64,000 nt of DNA from Cristatella mucedo (lineage: Eukaryota; Bryozoa; Phylactolaemata; Cristatellidae). Shown piece by piece: positions 1 to 11,425 of the stretch; position 1 is the stretch's first letter; every line of letters starts with the position of its first letter. A model generated the notes under the pieces. The model had not been told where the DNA came from and made no database searches. It saw nothing but the letters and a program-made list of their open reading frames with translations. The stretch lies in the NCBI GenBank assembly GCA_009760855.2, contig WPIO01000002.1, positions 2,015,501-2,079,500 of the forward strand, written 5' to 3'. The position numbers and the translations under genes are program-made.

Positions 1-31
1 GCTTTCATTGTCAGAAAACGATTCTCTGCAC

Positions 32-32
<1 letters not shown>

Positions 33-87
<55 letters not shown>

Positions 88-92
88 TTTTA

Positions 93-116
<24 letters not shown>
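33..116. repeat. (CT)n microsatellite
   Basis: A nearly pure CT dinucleotide run, broken once by a short T-rich stretch near 85-91. It lies just before the first P-block copy. Pyrimidine-rich sequence continues to about 235. Confidence 0.95.
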
Positions 117-123
<7 letters not shown>

Positions 124-424
124 CTATTTATCCATTCTTTATGGCGCTCCATTTTTACCTTTTTCTCTGTTGTCTCCTCTTTGACTCATTCTCCGTCCAT
201 TTTCCATCTTTCCCTCTACACATTCCTTATTTTTTCATGTCTAGGTACCAAGTGAGTGGGAGGATAGGGAGCGGTCTTAAATATGAGAAAACAAGTAAGT
301 GAGCATCGAAATATTTATGCAGAATCGTTCAATAAATTTGCTTACACTGTAATTTAATAGCAAGCGTAACAATCAGAAGTGTCAACCTGATTTCTTCTGG
401 ATTTGTTAAATAAATAAAATATGA

Positions 425-2400
425 TACCCTGTGTGAATATAGTTTGAATTGCAGTGGCACGTTAGCATTTTAGTTAATAATTGCCATAGCCAACCATCTG
501 TGAATAGACGTTATTTCTACAGAGCTTGGAACTGTTTTAAAATCAATTTTGGCAGAAAACTCAAAATCTAGTATCTTGCGCCACCGCAATGCAATGCTTG
601 TTGCCACATCACGCAACTTCTCGCCGACCTGCACTAGCTCCCAGTCAAGCAACGCATCGACCTTAAGGTTTTGTCCTTCAATTTTAGGTCACTTCATTCT
701 TTGGCTCCAGCCTACCTATCAAATCTACTACCTCACCAGGCTAAGTATCGTACCACAAGCTTTTCGGAATCTAACTGTTTACCTATACCTCGTACAAGCC
801 TCAAGTTCTTTGCAGACCGTGCAGTCTGCATGCTCTCAAAGCCTGGAACGCATTCCCGACTTGAGTCACGGCATTCCCTGACTTGACCACATTTAAGAAG
901 AAACTAAAAACGCACCTATTTATCACGGCATTTATTGGGTCCCCGTGATTCGAGCTCTGTGTGCTTATGTGTGCTGTCAGTGTGCATGCTGCCACTAACC
1001 AAACTTGCATGCTGACCCTGTGCATGTCACCCCTAACCGTATTATTCTTATTGTTTATTGACCCTTTGCAGAAAATGTAAAGTGCCTAGAAAGAGATTGA
1101 GTTCTGTGAGGGTGCTTTATCAAGTGCATTATAATAATTATTAGCATGCAACCACTAACCATTCGATTGTGCTTCCTTTGCAGCAAATGTACAGCACCTA
1201 GAAAGAGATTGAGTTCTCTGAAGGCACTTTATCAAGTGTTTATTATTATTATTATGTTTAATTAACTCTTAAGATTGTCCAGCTTTTCGGGAGCTACAAT
1301 GTTGTTAGGCTGATGTGTTGACTGTTGCAATTTTATGATGAGTGCCTGGTCGCCAAAAGAGAGGCATACATTTGATGATTAGCGGCACTTTAAATATAAG
1401 ATAGGCTGCAAGTGCAGAACGGTTGACTCGACCGAACACCTATCCCTTCAGGGTGATGGAATGGTCCGCACCAGCTAAAATCTCTAGCTCGATGTCGCAC
1501 TTTGTAGTGCAACTGAAATATTCTGAATTGGGAGCCATTGATTGTTCTCGTTCTCATAAGTCTCGGTGTGAGAAAGTTTCATGTCAATCAAACCGTCATT
1601 GCGATAAATCCTAATGCACTTTTGTGAAAGCCGTTAACAATACATGCTTTGCCAGGAACGATTGTGGAGTCCAGAGCAATTTTTGCTTAGAGTTTTCACA
1701 ATAGCCCGAAAAGTTATTCGTGGGATTAATTTTGTAAATGAATGCGTGTTTAACCACCCCAGCAGCTTAAGCCTCTAAGTGTTTGTAGAGCCCGCTCAAA
1801 CTAGCATTAGGATTTTAATCTTCAAAGCGTATATAGGAGATATTCGGTCGGTTTACTGGCTGGTTGCGAGGAGGTGTGAGCGTTGTATATTCATTGATGA
1901 TTAATACATGGCCAGGTTATAGCTTCATTCTGCCAACGTATGAGAGAGAAACAGAGATAAGACGTCCGATCACGCCGAATGGCAGACAGTGACGAGAGCG
2001 TCCGCTTAGCCCAAGCGGCTGGTGAGAAGTCGCCTTTTTCAAAAACAACAAGACGGATGTGGTTCGGCATGACTTACATCGAGAGGGATTGGCCTCACAG
2101 CTGGCAAGCGATTTTCTAGCCAGTAGTTGCTGCAGAGGCATCGGTGACAACTTGCTTATTCCAGCAAGAGAATGCCTCACATAAAGGCTTTCTTGCCCAG
2201 CGTTTTACAAAGCAATGTTTAGACCCCTGTGCCAGTACAGTAGTGAACTCATTTCTGGGCTCGGTAGAACGCGTCCGCGGAATTAAGCGACTTGCAAGCG
2301 TTTAGTTATTCATTTGTTGCTTTGTCGCTGAGATTAAAGTGCTCTGCCTTACTGAGATCAGCTATACACGGCCGCGTGAGAAATTTTAAGTGCGCTTAGA
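425..2400. repeat. Segmental duplication block P, copy 1
   Basis: This block can be aligned by eye to 13,150-14,520 and 24,285-25,640. Shared landmarks in order are an opening segment with a run like TGAATTGC, a segment ending in CCAGCTTTTCGGGAGC, a GATATTCGGTCGG-like segment, and a TTTGTCGCTGAGA segment near 2,320. A LINE 3' end (600-1,255) interrupts this copy only. No conserved reading frame is seen, and the copies are considerably diverged. Confidence 0.65.
600..1255 (+). mobile_element. L2-like LINE, 5'-truncated 3' end with two tails
   Basis: The first part encodes the decayed C-terminus of the LINE ORF2, recognisable in other copies by the motif LLADLHWLPVKQRIDFKVL. The 3' untranslated part follows, with the conserved tail AGAAAGAGATTGAGTTCT. 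Two tails are present: one ends near 1,140 in a TAATAATTATTA stretch, and a second runs from 1,141 to the ATT repeat at 1,240-1,255. The element interrupts block P, because the flanks at 599 and 1,256 are continuous in the 13.2-kb and 24.3-kb copies. It is dead, with frameshifts throughout. Confidence 0.85.
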
Positions 2401-3200
2401 ATGCAGCGGTTTTTTTTATTTAACATAGAAATCCTACTTTGATTCAATTTTATTCCGCAAAGTTTTTTCATATCTAAATCGAGTTGTAATTTTGAATAGT
2501 CCTCGTCTTTGATGTGAAACTACCGTAACCGAATTATAACTAGAGTGTGATATCTTCGTGCTCTATATGTACGAAACTAGCGATGGCAGAGCTGTTAGAA
2601 ACAAGAACCAAAGAAAGCTAATTAGCATCGTGAGAAAAACTAATTAATCGCAAGATAATAGAAGGCGTGACTTTCGGTACGTATTGAAACGTTTTGAAAA
2701 CCAAAGACTGCCGTTGTGCGAGAGACTGGCGTGCCTCAGCGGCTCGATGAATGCTTGCCTTTGGTCAACACGCCGTGGGGAGACTCAAAAATGTTCATCA
2801 TAAAAACTTTGATGAGTATGTGTCGAGTAAGATTTTTGACACGGTCAATTATACAGTGGAGCTAATGTAGGAATAGCTCATAAAGTTCCTAATGTTTCTT
2901 TGATGGACTAATCAGACCATGGAAAAGCGTCGCTAAATGGTCGACAATGAATTCTCACTAAAGTTGCTGTCAAAGCCGAGGTCAATAATGGTTAAAAAAA
3001 TTGAATAAGTTGATGAATAACCGTCTTATTTTAAGTAGTTTTTAATTTTTAATCCTGCAGCAACTAGGATTTGAATTAATAGTGAAAGTCACGAGATTCA
3101 CCTCACTTGTTCTGTGCCTGCACGATTTCTTTGGTTGTTTTTTCTTGCGAAATGACTCCCACTGCACTGACGGCAGGCGCTGAAGCGAGTGTGGCTGGAA
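2400..3200. repeat. Segmental duplication block Q, copy 1
   Basis: This region aligns to 15,890-16,870. Shared landmarks are GAATAGTCCTC(G/T)TCTTTGAT, a GGTCGACAATGAA segment, and a TTTTTTTGGTTG-like segment followed by a similar downstream sequence. Spacing to the second copy is about 13.5 kb. No recognisable gene is seen. From about 3,200 to 3,730 I see only AT-rich non-coding sequence. Confidence 0.6.
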
Positions 3201-3734
3201 TGTTTACAGGGTGGCTAAAATTCTAGGGTAAATGTGGATGAGTTCATTCCTTTACAATTTTTTTTAAAGTTTTAGGACATGTTGTGGAGGTGCAGCTATT
3301 CGGAAAGACATCGTGACGTGCACGCACACGATGGCCTCTCCGTTAGCCTTTATGTGTGTAGAGCTGTGCATGGCCTGCTGATCAAAGTTGCAAATTTTGG
3401 GGATATTCATAAGGTGCTAATGATACCCTGCTTAGCATAATTTAGATAGCTATTTGGGCTATCTCATCATCAGCTATCCCAGCGTTTCGGTCGTCTCTCA
3501 ACTTTTCATTCAATTCGGTTTCTGCTAAATGATGCGTGCTTGTCAAACTTCTCGTGAGGTAGTGACCGTGAGCTCTCGGCCTGCGGTCATTTCTTAATAG
3601 TAATGATAATTAAGTAGTTGCGTTGTGTGCTCTCAGAGAGCCTAATTTCTGTCAATTCACTTTTAATATGCTTACACTAGAATGACTGACAACTGATTTA
3701 CACAATAGTGACTGGCCCTTGTTTGTTGCTTTTT

Positions 3735-4690
3735 CGTGCACTTCTATTTACGAGGCAGCAGTGCTTCTAAGGCGCCTCTCTCGTGCGTTCACCTGGCTTC
3801 ACTGCAAACAAGCTCGTAGACGGCGGTGTGGCTTTAAGGTTAGCTGACGCCAGCTCATTTTTGCCCCCAGGCTGCTGTCTGCAATAGCTGGAGAAGGCTT
3901 ATCACAAGCGAGAAAGTTCATATCACGATAAGCCGTGCCGATTTGACCCAGTGGTTAAGATTCTGGCCTCAAACCAAGGTCAAAGTGAATATATCTGCCA
4001 AGGTTGAGGTGAATGTGTTTCATGACCAAGGTCATGGGTTCGAGCCCTGTGACATATGTGAAGCGTCTGAATAGAGATTAAGTTCTCTTAGAGTGCTATG
4101 CAAATGAATTATATTTTGATGTATTCGTGTGTCATGGATCAGCACGCCTGCCGCCGATCCTTCGGCCACCTTGTGGCGAAGTGACCTCAGACTTTCCGGG
4201 TTGAATGTCACAGCAGCTTGAGGCTGGCGGCGCCAGCCATGAATACGCCTCAGGTCGCAGCTACGCGACTGGCAGTGGCTGAGTTTCAGATGGCCCCTAG
4301 GTGGCAGTCGTTGCCGTTACCGACGCGGTGCAGCGTCGGTACAGCCGCTACAATTCCACAGTCGGGTCCACGGTAAGTTCATACATCGCGTCAGGAGTCA
4401 CAGCGCCGACGAATTGCCGGCTCTTGAGTGAAGCATGTGCTATCGGATAAAGGAGACTCCGTGGCGGCATCTGTTTGTTGCTAATTGCTTCTAGGATATG
4501 GCTTCATATCGAAACTGCCGAGGCTGCTTGCCTGCACCCTTCGACAGCAGCTTTAGCGGAAGTGGTATTAAAGGCAGAAGCACTGTGGCTGCTACTATAG
4601 TCTACTCTGAAGGCCGATTCCTCGTGTGCTCCCCAGCTATTCGGCAAGGAACACGCTCTGAAAAGACATTCAATCCTATGAAGTGGCTTT
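3735..4690. repeat. Segmental duplication block R, copy 1
   Basis: The part around 3,820-3,890 (GTAGACGGCGGTG, followed by GGTTAGCTGACGCC) matches 21,140-21,200. The part around 4,520-4,640 matches 9,270-9,400 and 21,340-21,460 through GCTGTGGC-type and GGCCGATTC-type segments. A SINE (3,938-4,125) interrupts it. An open frame at 4,498-4,692 exists but shows no known motif. Confidence 0.5.
3938..4125 (+). mobile_element. tRNA-derived SINE, family 1 (reference copy)
   Basis: The 5' part resembles a tRNA gene with internal RNA polymerase III promoter boxes. A box-A-like segment is at ACCCAGTGGTTAAGATTCTG, and a good box B is at GGGTTCGAGCCC. The 3' part (GAATAGAGATTAAGTTCTCTTAGAG...) is closely similar to the tail of the LINE family in this window. 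This suggests LINE-dependent mobilisation. It ends in an AT-rich stretch. Confidence 0.85.
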
Positions 4691-5107
4691 AACTGGAGCA
4701 TGCTGGGAACAGTGAGCGTAAAGTCGGGTAGCCAGGAGGAAACTAGTGACAATCGTGTTGTGTGTTGACTCGAGGAAAAGATCACGAAGTTATCGAGGTT
4801 AGCTTGATGGAGTCATCAGAACACGAACAAGCGTTACCAAATTGTTATCAAATGGTTAAAAATTAGCATTTGTAAAAGGTGCTTACACAAAAGAATGCTG
4901 GAAGAAAATCGATTAAATAAATACAAAACTTTCTTTCGAAAATCTTTCAGTTTTTGACGTTTTGGACACTACGATTTGAAATTCTGAACAACAGGAGAGT
5001 TATCCGACGTATTTCATCTCCCATAACTTCCTTAAGTTGTCCCCTGACTAACAAATCTCGACCTACAGCAGCAGTAGGCAAAACAGCGAGTTTGGCAGGA
5101 TTACATA

Positions 5108-5405
5108 GCAGCAAGCATGGTTGGCGAAGGCATCTGTAAAATGCATTTATAAAATTTATTTGTGTTGCACTCTAAGAGACCTTAATCTTTATTCATGCGC
5201 TTCACATATGCCACAGGGCTGTAGCCCACGACATAGTTTGCAGCTAGCATGGTTGGCGAAGGCATTTATATAATTCATTTATACAATTTATTTGTATTTC
5301 GCCCTAAGAGAACTTAATTTATATTCATGCGCTTCACATATGCCACAGGGCTCTAGCCCACGACCTCGGCCAGACCTTGGTCGGGATGAGCACCTTAACC
5401 ATCTT
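5108..5405 (-). mobile_element. SINE family 1 with tandem duplication of its 3' half
   Basis: Read on the minus strand, 5,405-5,280 is a complete SINE: a tRNA-like head with box B and then the LINE-like tail. The adjacent 5,108-5,235 repeats the tail, part of the body and about 40 bases of flank (GCATGGTTGGCGAAGGCAT occurs in both), with a period near 132 bases. The duplication therefore includes host flank and arose after insertion. Confidence 0.8.
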
Positions 5406-5447
5406 GTTTATTACAAGTTTTTTTACATTTCATAAACATTAGCTGGT

Positions 5448-6495
5448 TGTATTAGTAATAATACATTTGATGTAGCGCCCTCAGAGAACTCAATCTCTTT
5501 CTGGGAACTTTAAATTTGCTGTAAAAGAAGCACACTCGAATAGTTAGTGGTAGCATGGTAGAATTCTCTATAATAAGGTTAGGGGCGACATGCACAGGGT
5601 CAGCATGCACAGTGTCAGCACGCATAAGCGCATAAAGATGGAATCACAGGGATTCACTAAATTCTGTGATACATAGTTTCGCTTTTAGTTTCTTTTTAAA
5701 TCTGGTCAAGTCAGAAGATGTCGTGACGCAATTTGGTAGTGAGTTCCAGGCTTGGAGTGCATGATAACTAAATTCATGATCTCCAATAGATTTGACATTC
5801 GTATGAGATATAGATATACACTAGATCCCAAAAAGCGAGCGGTACGATACTTAGCCTGGTGGGGTATCAAAGCAAAAGTGCAACTGATGTGAACGCTTAG
5901 ATTGTGCCTGGCAATCGCATCGACAAGAACGAAAGTATAAACTATGAAAAGAACGGGACCCAGTACAGAGCCCCGAGGTAGCCCATAATTCAGAGGTTCC
6001 TCGGATGACGTTTGCCCATTCACATAAGCACTTTGGAGTCTGCCACTGAGATATGACCTGAATTATTGAAATGCAGTGCCAGTAATGGCCAGGCGGTACG
6101 AGAGGCGCCTGGGAAGGCCATGTGGTCGACAGTATCAAAAGCTGCCGAAAGATCGAGCCAAAAACAGCAGAGAGAGAGAGAGAGAAACTACCTAAGCCTG
6201 ATTCCTATGTAGGTCGTTATACACACGAAGCAATGCTGACTCTGTGGAGCGATTAGCTCTAAAACGAGACTGGAGCTTATTAGCAAGGTTTAGTGTCTTC
6301 GATAGGAATGGTAGAAGGGAGACGGGGCGGAAGTTGCTCAAGCTCTCTTGGTCTAGTGATGCTTTCTTGAGTAGTGGCCTGACTGTAGGCTTCTTTAAAT
6401 GTGCAGGGACATGACCTGAAGCGAATGACATATTTTTGATGTTATTTATGCATGGTGACAGTAGATCAATGCATCGTAGAAGCAGGATAGTAGGA
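5448..6495 (-). mobile_element. L2-like LINE with internal deletions in reverse transcriptase
   Basis: On the minus strand, from 6,495, the order is ASGHVPAHLKK, then LSNFRPVSLLPFLSKT, then a gap, then RSTESALLRVYNDL. Next come a short GA run, RT motif YGLPRGSVLGPVLF (near 5,960), and then directly the C-terminal PHQAKYRTARF. The catalytic YxDD block and most of the thumb region are missing, and the join leaves an open frame of 105 codons at 5,706-6,023. The conserved tail ends near 5,448. This copy cannot encode an active enzyme. Confidence 0.85.
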
Positions 6496-6735
6496 ATAAT
6501 AATAATAATTATTATAATACACTAGATTAAGCGCCCTCAGAGAACTAAATCTCTTTCTGGGCGCCTTACATTTGCGGCAAATGGAAACGCGATTGAATGG
6601 TGAGTGAAATCATGCTTGATAAACAACCTGAATAACACGGTTAGGGATGACATGCATAGGGACAGCATGCAGGTGTGGTTAGTGGCAGCAAGCACAGTGT
6701 CAGCACTCATAAGCACATAAAGGACGAATCACAAG
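6496..6735 (-). mobile_element. LINE 3' tail only
   Basis: The minus strand carries the conserved tail stem (AGCGCC...GAGATTTAGTTCTCTGAGGGCGC) ending in an AAT/ATT run at 6,496-6,516. The upstream part is the 3' untranslated segment with the GTGCTGACACTGTGC landmark. It abuts the 5' side of the LINE at 5,448-6,495, so two insertions lie head to tail. Confidence 0.8.
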
Positions 6736-6739
6736 GACC

Positions 6740-7320
6740 CTGTTGAGCTACAGCTACAATGAGTCTCTGCCAATAGCCGATCGCTGGCGAGTGGGGAAGT
6801 AGGGAAGGAGCCAGCAGCGGAGGCAAAGAGAAACAAGTGAATCTCCCGACCCCACCCAGTAGCTGACCTGCAGCCGATGGGGTAAGGTGGGTAGCATAGG
6901 AGGAGGTAACCTACTTGAGTCATAAGCTCCCAGCTAACCAACTCCCTAGCAGCAATATCACTGGACTGGCATGAATTGACACGATTAGACATGAACATAA
7001 TTAAATATACAATAATGATGAGCAAAAACGAAGATCCCGTTTAAAGAGGCATGAGGTAATGTATAGCAACACTCACGCAACCCACGCCAAAGATGAACTA
7101 GATAAATACCACAACAGTTAATAAACATAATACTAATACGTTTGTCTAACATCCTCAAATAATTAACATTATAAGTAAGTACTTTTCATATGCTAATCAC
7201 TGTTCATACGCTTCGAGACAGGGTTGGAAGGAGGATTTGTGCTTCGGAAGAAGCTTCACGGCAAGCACGTGCATTCAGTTGTGTTCCCAGCAGCAGGGTG
7301 CCGCCAAAAATATGTATAAC
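6740..7320. other. No gene recognised
   Basis: Short frames occur on both strands (for example minus strand 6,729-7,025), but they show no family motif and no flanking gene signals. The sequence is AT-rich from 6,960 onward. Confidence 0.5.
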
Positions 7321-7321
7321 A

Positions 7322-7470
7322 ATGTAGTTTATGTATGTAGTGCCCTAAGAAAACATCCTCTTTATTCAGGCACTTCCCATATGCCACGGGTCTCGATGGT
7401 CATAAAATACATTCATTTTGACCTTGGTCGAGCCGAGCATCTTTAATCGCTGAGCCAAACCGCCACGGCA
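7322..7470 (-). mobile_element. SINE family 1
   Basis: On the minus strand the tRNA-like head (ending near 7,470) is followed by a diverged centre and the LINE-like tail, whose GCCCTAAGAAAAC segment reads on the plus strand near 7,341. Box B is degraded. Confidence 0.7.
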
Positions 7471-7739
7471 ATCAAACGAAGACATACCTCGATTATAGCG
7501 ACTATTCCACGTCAAAAGCAGATATAGTCGGACAAACATTTTCATGCTGGAAAAAATGTGAGCACAAACCATGTGACTGCGGTACCACTTCCAGTCTGAC
7601 GTCAGCTATCAGGCTGCGAAGGGTAGATGCGAAAAGAAACGAAGGGGTCCCAGTATAAAGGTCAGTATGAAGGGTCAGTATAAAGCTTTATTTTGCTCTA
7701 GGTATTTGTTGACACTCTACAGCACGACGGAATAGGGCC

Positions 7740-8990
7740 CAAAGGACTAGTTGTCTTCTTTGATTGGGATGTGAACTTCAGGACAAATTCACTAGTGACC
7801 TCCTTGAATGTCGACATTGAGTGCTGGCAAGGAATTGAGAGACAGCATTCCAGGGGAAAGCTGTCATCGTAGGGATGAACTCCCTGATCTTGTCTATCTT
7901 CTGGACAAAGAAGCTAGAGAAGCGAGCAGCTTGGTCATCACAGGGATCATTTAATAGACAGCTAACCTGGGAGCGGTTAAGGAGATGGTTGATTATCGAT
8001 ATCAGCATTTTTGCATGTGGCATCTGTGATTCAACGATATTTTTTTATAGAAGCTTTAGACTTGGCCTTTGCATGAATTTATTGGTAAAATCTACAGTAG
8101 TCCTCGTATGGCTGTCGATGGACAGTCGGTCATGATCTTTTGCATGCTTTTTAAAGCTTTCGCTTAGTAGACCTAGCTAGTTTAATTTTTGTGGTAAGGC
8201 GAGCACTCACAGTGCGCTTAGTTAAGAGGTGCTAACTCATCAAGCGTGTCAGCTAGCGTCGTGTTGTAGCAATCTATCAGTGATGACAGGTCGGAAAAGG
8301 GATTGAATAGCAGAGGCGCAGCAAATATTCTCGCACGAACAGCATCGATGTCAAGGATCTTGAGGTTTCGCGATTCATATTTGATTTTAGATGAGAAGGG
8401 CACACATTGATGACTGAATGAGATGTGCATGTGATCAGATAAGAAGAATTTGGTAATAATTTGTGAGAATAAAGTGCAGTTTTATGAGCAAATTTGATCG
8501 AGTGTGTGATCCTTGATGTAAGTAGGGCCATGCACATGAGCCACAAGAGACAATAAGTCAGTCAGTGCACGGAGTTCCGTGCCGAAGGTGGTGTCAGATA
8601 AGTTAAACAAATGAGCAATGAACTCACTCATGATGAGAAAAGATCTACCTCTTGTACACAGAATCGAAATAAGATAAGATAAATTTGAGATGACGGAGGA
8701 ATTGGTTCCTGGTGGGCGATAGACTACTGCCACTATCGGTGGTTTGTTGTCGGATGAAATCAGACAACAGATTCGAAAGCCTAGTTCGAGGGGACAACCA
8801 ACGACTTGATATTGAAGGTCGAGCTCGTTATAATAGCGACTCAACCTCCAGTTTTTGACTGATCTAGGGGTGCGAAAGGAGAAGCCAGAGAAACCTAGCC
8901 AGGGTTGCGTCTTAAATTATCGGGCAGTTTACAGATTTTAGCCAAGTTTCAGTCAAGGCGAGAAGGCCGAGTGGTTTGAGACAATGGTAG
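7740..8990 (-). mobile_element. L2-like LINE internal fragment: endonuclease to start of RT
   Basis: On the minus strand, starting near 8,985, the peptide LLALTETWLKS marks the apurinic-type endonuclease domain. It is followed by VAVVYRPPGTNSS, a damaged GDFN motif reading MSEF, and HGPTYIKDHTLDQI. The linker peptide LKILDIDAVRARI and the pre-RT segment INHLLNRSQVSCL then follow to about 7,740. Both the true 5' end and the 3' tail are missing, so it is an internal remnant. Frameshifts and stops separate the pieces. It is the only endonuclease region seen in the window apart from partial linker sequence in other copies. Confidence 0.85.
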
Positions 8991-9129
8991 GAATACCAAA
9001 CAAGCGGCTACTCAGCTCGAAGCTCCCGCCAAACGAGCGATTTCTCAGCTCGCGGCCCGCGTAAGCTACGGGGAGCTTTTCTTTTGCTAAGGCATAATTC
9101 ACGCATAAAGCATCTCGTGTAAAAGTGCA

Positions 9130-10000
9130 CGGCCTCAGTGTCGGCGGCACACGGTCCAAGCTGGCCCACGGCAGCAGCTACACAGTGCCGTCAGGCTCGC
9201 AGGCCTCCACAGCCAGAGGCTGCACCGCCTTCCGAGAAGTCGCTGCTTAATGAAGGTTGGGAGGCTGTCTGTAACCTGCAGCAGCAGCGGCGGCAGCAGT
9301 GGCGGCAGCGGGAGAGGCATTGTGGCTGTTGTTGTGACCGAATATGATGGCCGATGCCTTTGGTGCTTTATGTGATTCGACCCGGAAGCCGCACTGACAT
9401 ACGCTTGATCTCACGGCTTAGCATTCATCAAAGAGTAAAGTCAGGCAGCGAGGATGCACCCCGGCAAAAGCGATGTGGAGGGGCTCCCGGCGCAGCCGAC
9501 AGTATGAACCGGCAATGCACTCTTCTCCGTCGCTGCTGCTACTGCTGCTGCTGCCTATTCATAGGCCCGCTGGCGGAAACCTCAGTTTCGACTGATACCT
9601 TACGAGACGTCAGCTGCTAGTGCAGCTGACTTAAGAACGCCCCACTGGGCTTCGAACCACTGTGAGTGTGTGCTCAGCAACCGTGCTTGCCAACACACAA
9701 GAACAGACGCCGATGCCGCCACGACCGCCTGGCAGCTCTGCCACGTGCTCTGCTAGGCGGTCGGTTTCCAGTTTAGCATCGGAGAGCAGCGGGTTATTGC
9801 TCAGTCCTGGCCCACTGGGATCGGCTGTTCAGTGCAGCTACTATTTAAATACATTCTTCCTTAAGCCCCGTGATTCTCACTGCCATACCGTTCTCAGAGT
9901 AACATCTTGTCTCCTGTGTGCTACTGAATCTGCGTACCAATCAAATTCCCTGCGACTGCCGCTACAAGAGGAACGATAATGCATCCCGCAAGACGGTAAG
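9130..10000. repeat. Segmental duplication blocks R and S, copy 2
   Basis: The part 9,270-9,420 matches 4,520-4,640 and 21,340-21,470, including GGAAGCCGCACTG shared with the 21-kb copy. The part 9,840-10,000 matches 21,770-21,900 through CCATACCGTTCTCAG-like and ACAAGAGGAACGATA segments. It contains GCN trinucleotide runs near 9,280-9,310 and 9,530-9,550, which give short open frames of low complexity. Confidence 0.6.
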
Positions 10001-10311
10001 CCCTACACTACAGTAACGTAACCAAATAACCGCAGTGCTTCTCGGCACCTACTTCTCTCAGTCTCATCCCTTTTTGTGGAGCTTACTAGGCATGTCAGGC
10101 TTGCTAAAACCTCTCCAATCTTGAATGAAAGGTTGAAGAAAAACCTTTAAGCAAAACTTTTGGAAACTAGTCAGATTTAGGTATCTATAAAGCAAAATGA
10201 AGCCACCAATCCAACGATTATGATTCGTCACACCTCACCCACTTGATGTCACTGATGCGCAAAAGGATCAACTATTATAATAAATAATAAATCCTAGCTG
10301 ATTAAATAGCC

Positions 10312-10462
10312 TCTTTTTGTATAGCGACAGAAGAGCCTTTACGGCTATCACCACCGCTTGCAGTGGCGATAAAGAATCGCCAACAGCAGGAATCAAACCC
10401 ACGACCTCGGTCCCGAGGTCGTGACAGCAACTGCCTTACCTAGTGTGCCATCACGGCTCACC
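10312..10462 (-). mobile_element. tRNA-derived SINE, family 2
   Basis: On the minus strand it starts GTGAGCCGTGATGGCACAC and carries a box-B-like GGGTTTGATTCC near 10,395. It continues into a body (GCAAGCGGTGGTGATAGCC) and ends AAGGCTCTTCTGTCGCTAT. The body differs from family 1. Further copies lie at 16,127, 16,425, 23,330 and 33,550. Confidence 0.75.
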
Positions 10463-10469
10463 ATTACAC

Positions 10470-11120
10470 ACCACAAGGCTGGATTTTGTTTCTGAAATTG
10501 CTGTAGTTTAGACATCTTAATTTATAAATCATAAGCACTAAAATATCTACTCCAAACTGAGTTTAGAACACTATTATAAACACAAAGCATATCCCCGCTA
10601 ACTAGCTCCTTAACCCTGCCACTATCAGGAACGGTCGAGCCATCGATACGGTTGAACAGGTCAATCGTCGACTTTCTCGCTGGTCTACCCAAGAATTCAA
10701 TGTGAGCTCTGAAGACACTCTTATATAGGCAAGCCCAACTCATGAACCAACTCAATAAAGATGAGTTCACCACCAGTTACCGCAGGGTTTTTGTGGCTTC
10801 CACTAAGGAGGCTTATTTAATCTAGTACACGTCATGCAGTCTACGCAAGTCGCAAGTTAGGATTCTTCCCATCCATCTTAAGGCTACATCTGTCTAAAAT
10901 ACGCGATGTTGTTCCCCGGAAGCTGGTTAAGTGATAAATGATGATATTCCCTGGCCTCTGTTTTAGTAGACGGATTCACGTACTTTCCGGCTTCCGTTTT
11001 GGCATATGGATTTTCTGGCAATTATAATTAATTGCCAGAGCGGGCTTGACCGGCCGGCAGATCCACCTAAAGGCTGCCTGCGTGCCCATTTCCTGTGCAG
11101 GCTTTACTTTTGTTATGTTG
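10470..11120. other. No gene recognised
   Basis: Only one short minus-strand frame (10,522-10,773) is open. It has no known motif and no supporting signals. Confidence 0.5.
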
Positions 11121-11164
11121 AATGATGATTGAGATCTAGACATTGATGCTATCGAATCCCAAAC

Positions 11165-11425
11165 CTGCGACCTTATAACAATAACAATACTACATTGGTC
11201 GTAGCGCCCTCAGAGAACTCAATCTCTTTCCAGGCACTCTACATTTGCTGCAAAGGAAGCGAGATCGGAAGGTTAGTGGTAGCATGTGCTCAATGAAAAA
11301 AGCTTAACATTGGTTAGAGGTGACGTACACAGGGTCAGCATTCAAAAATGGTTAGTGGCAGTATGCACAGTGTCAGCGTGCATAATCACTCAAAGAACGA
11401 ATCACATGAACCGTCCCCAAAAAGC
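11165..11425 (-). mobile_element. LINE 3' tail
   Basis: The tail stem reads on the plus strand as GCGCCCTCAGAGAACTCAAT near 11,201. The 3' untranslated segment extends to about 11,425. The flank just outside the tail (GACATTGATGCTATCGAATC near 11,138) recurs at 15,239 beside another tail stub, so the two loci share an ancestor or a target repeat. Confidence 0.8.
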
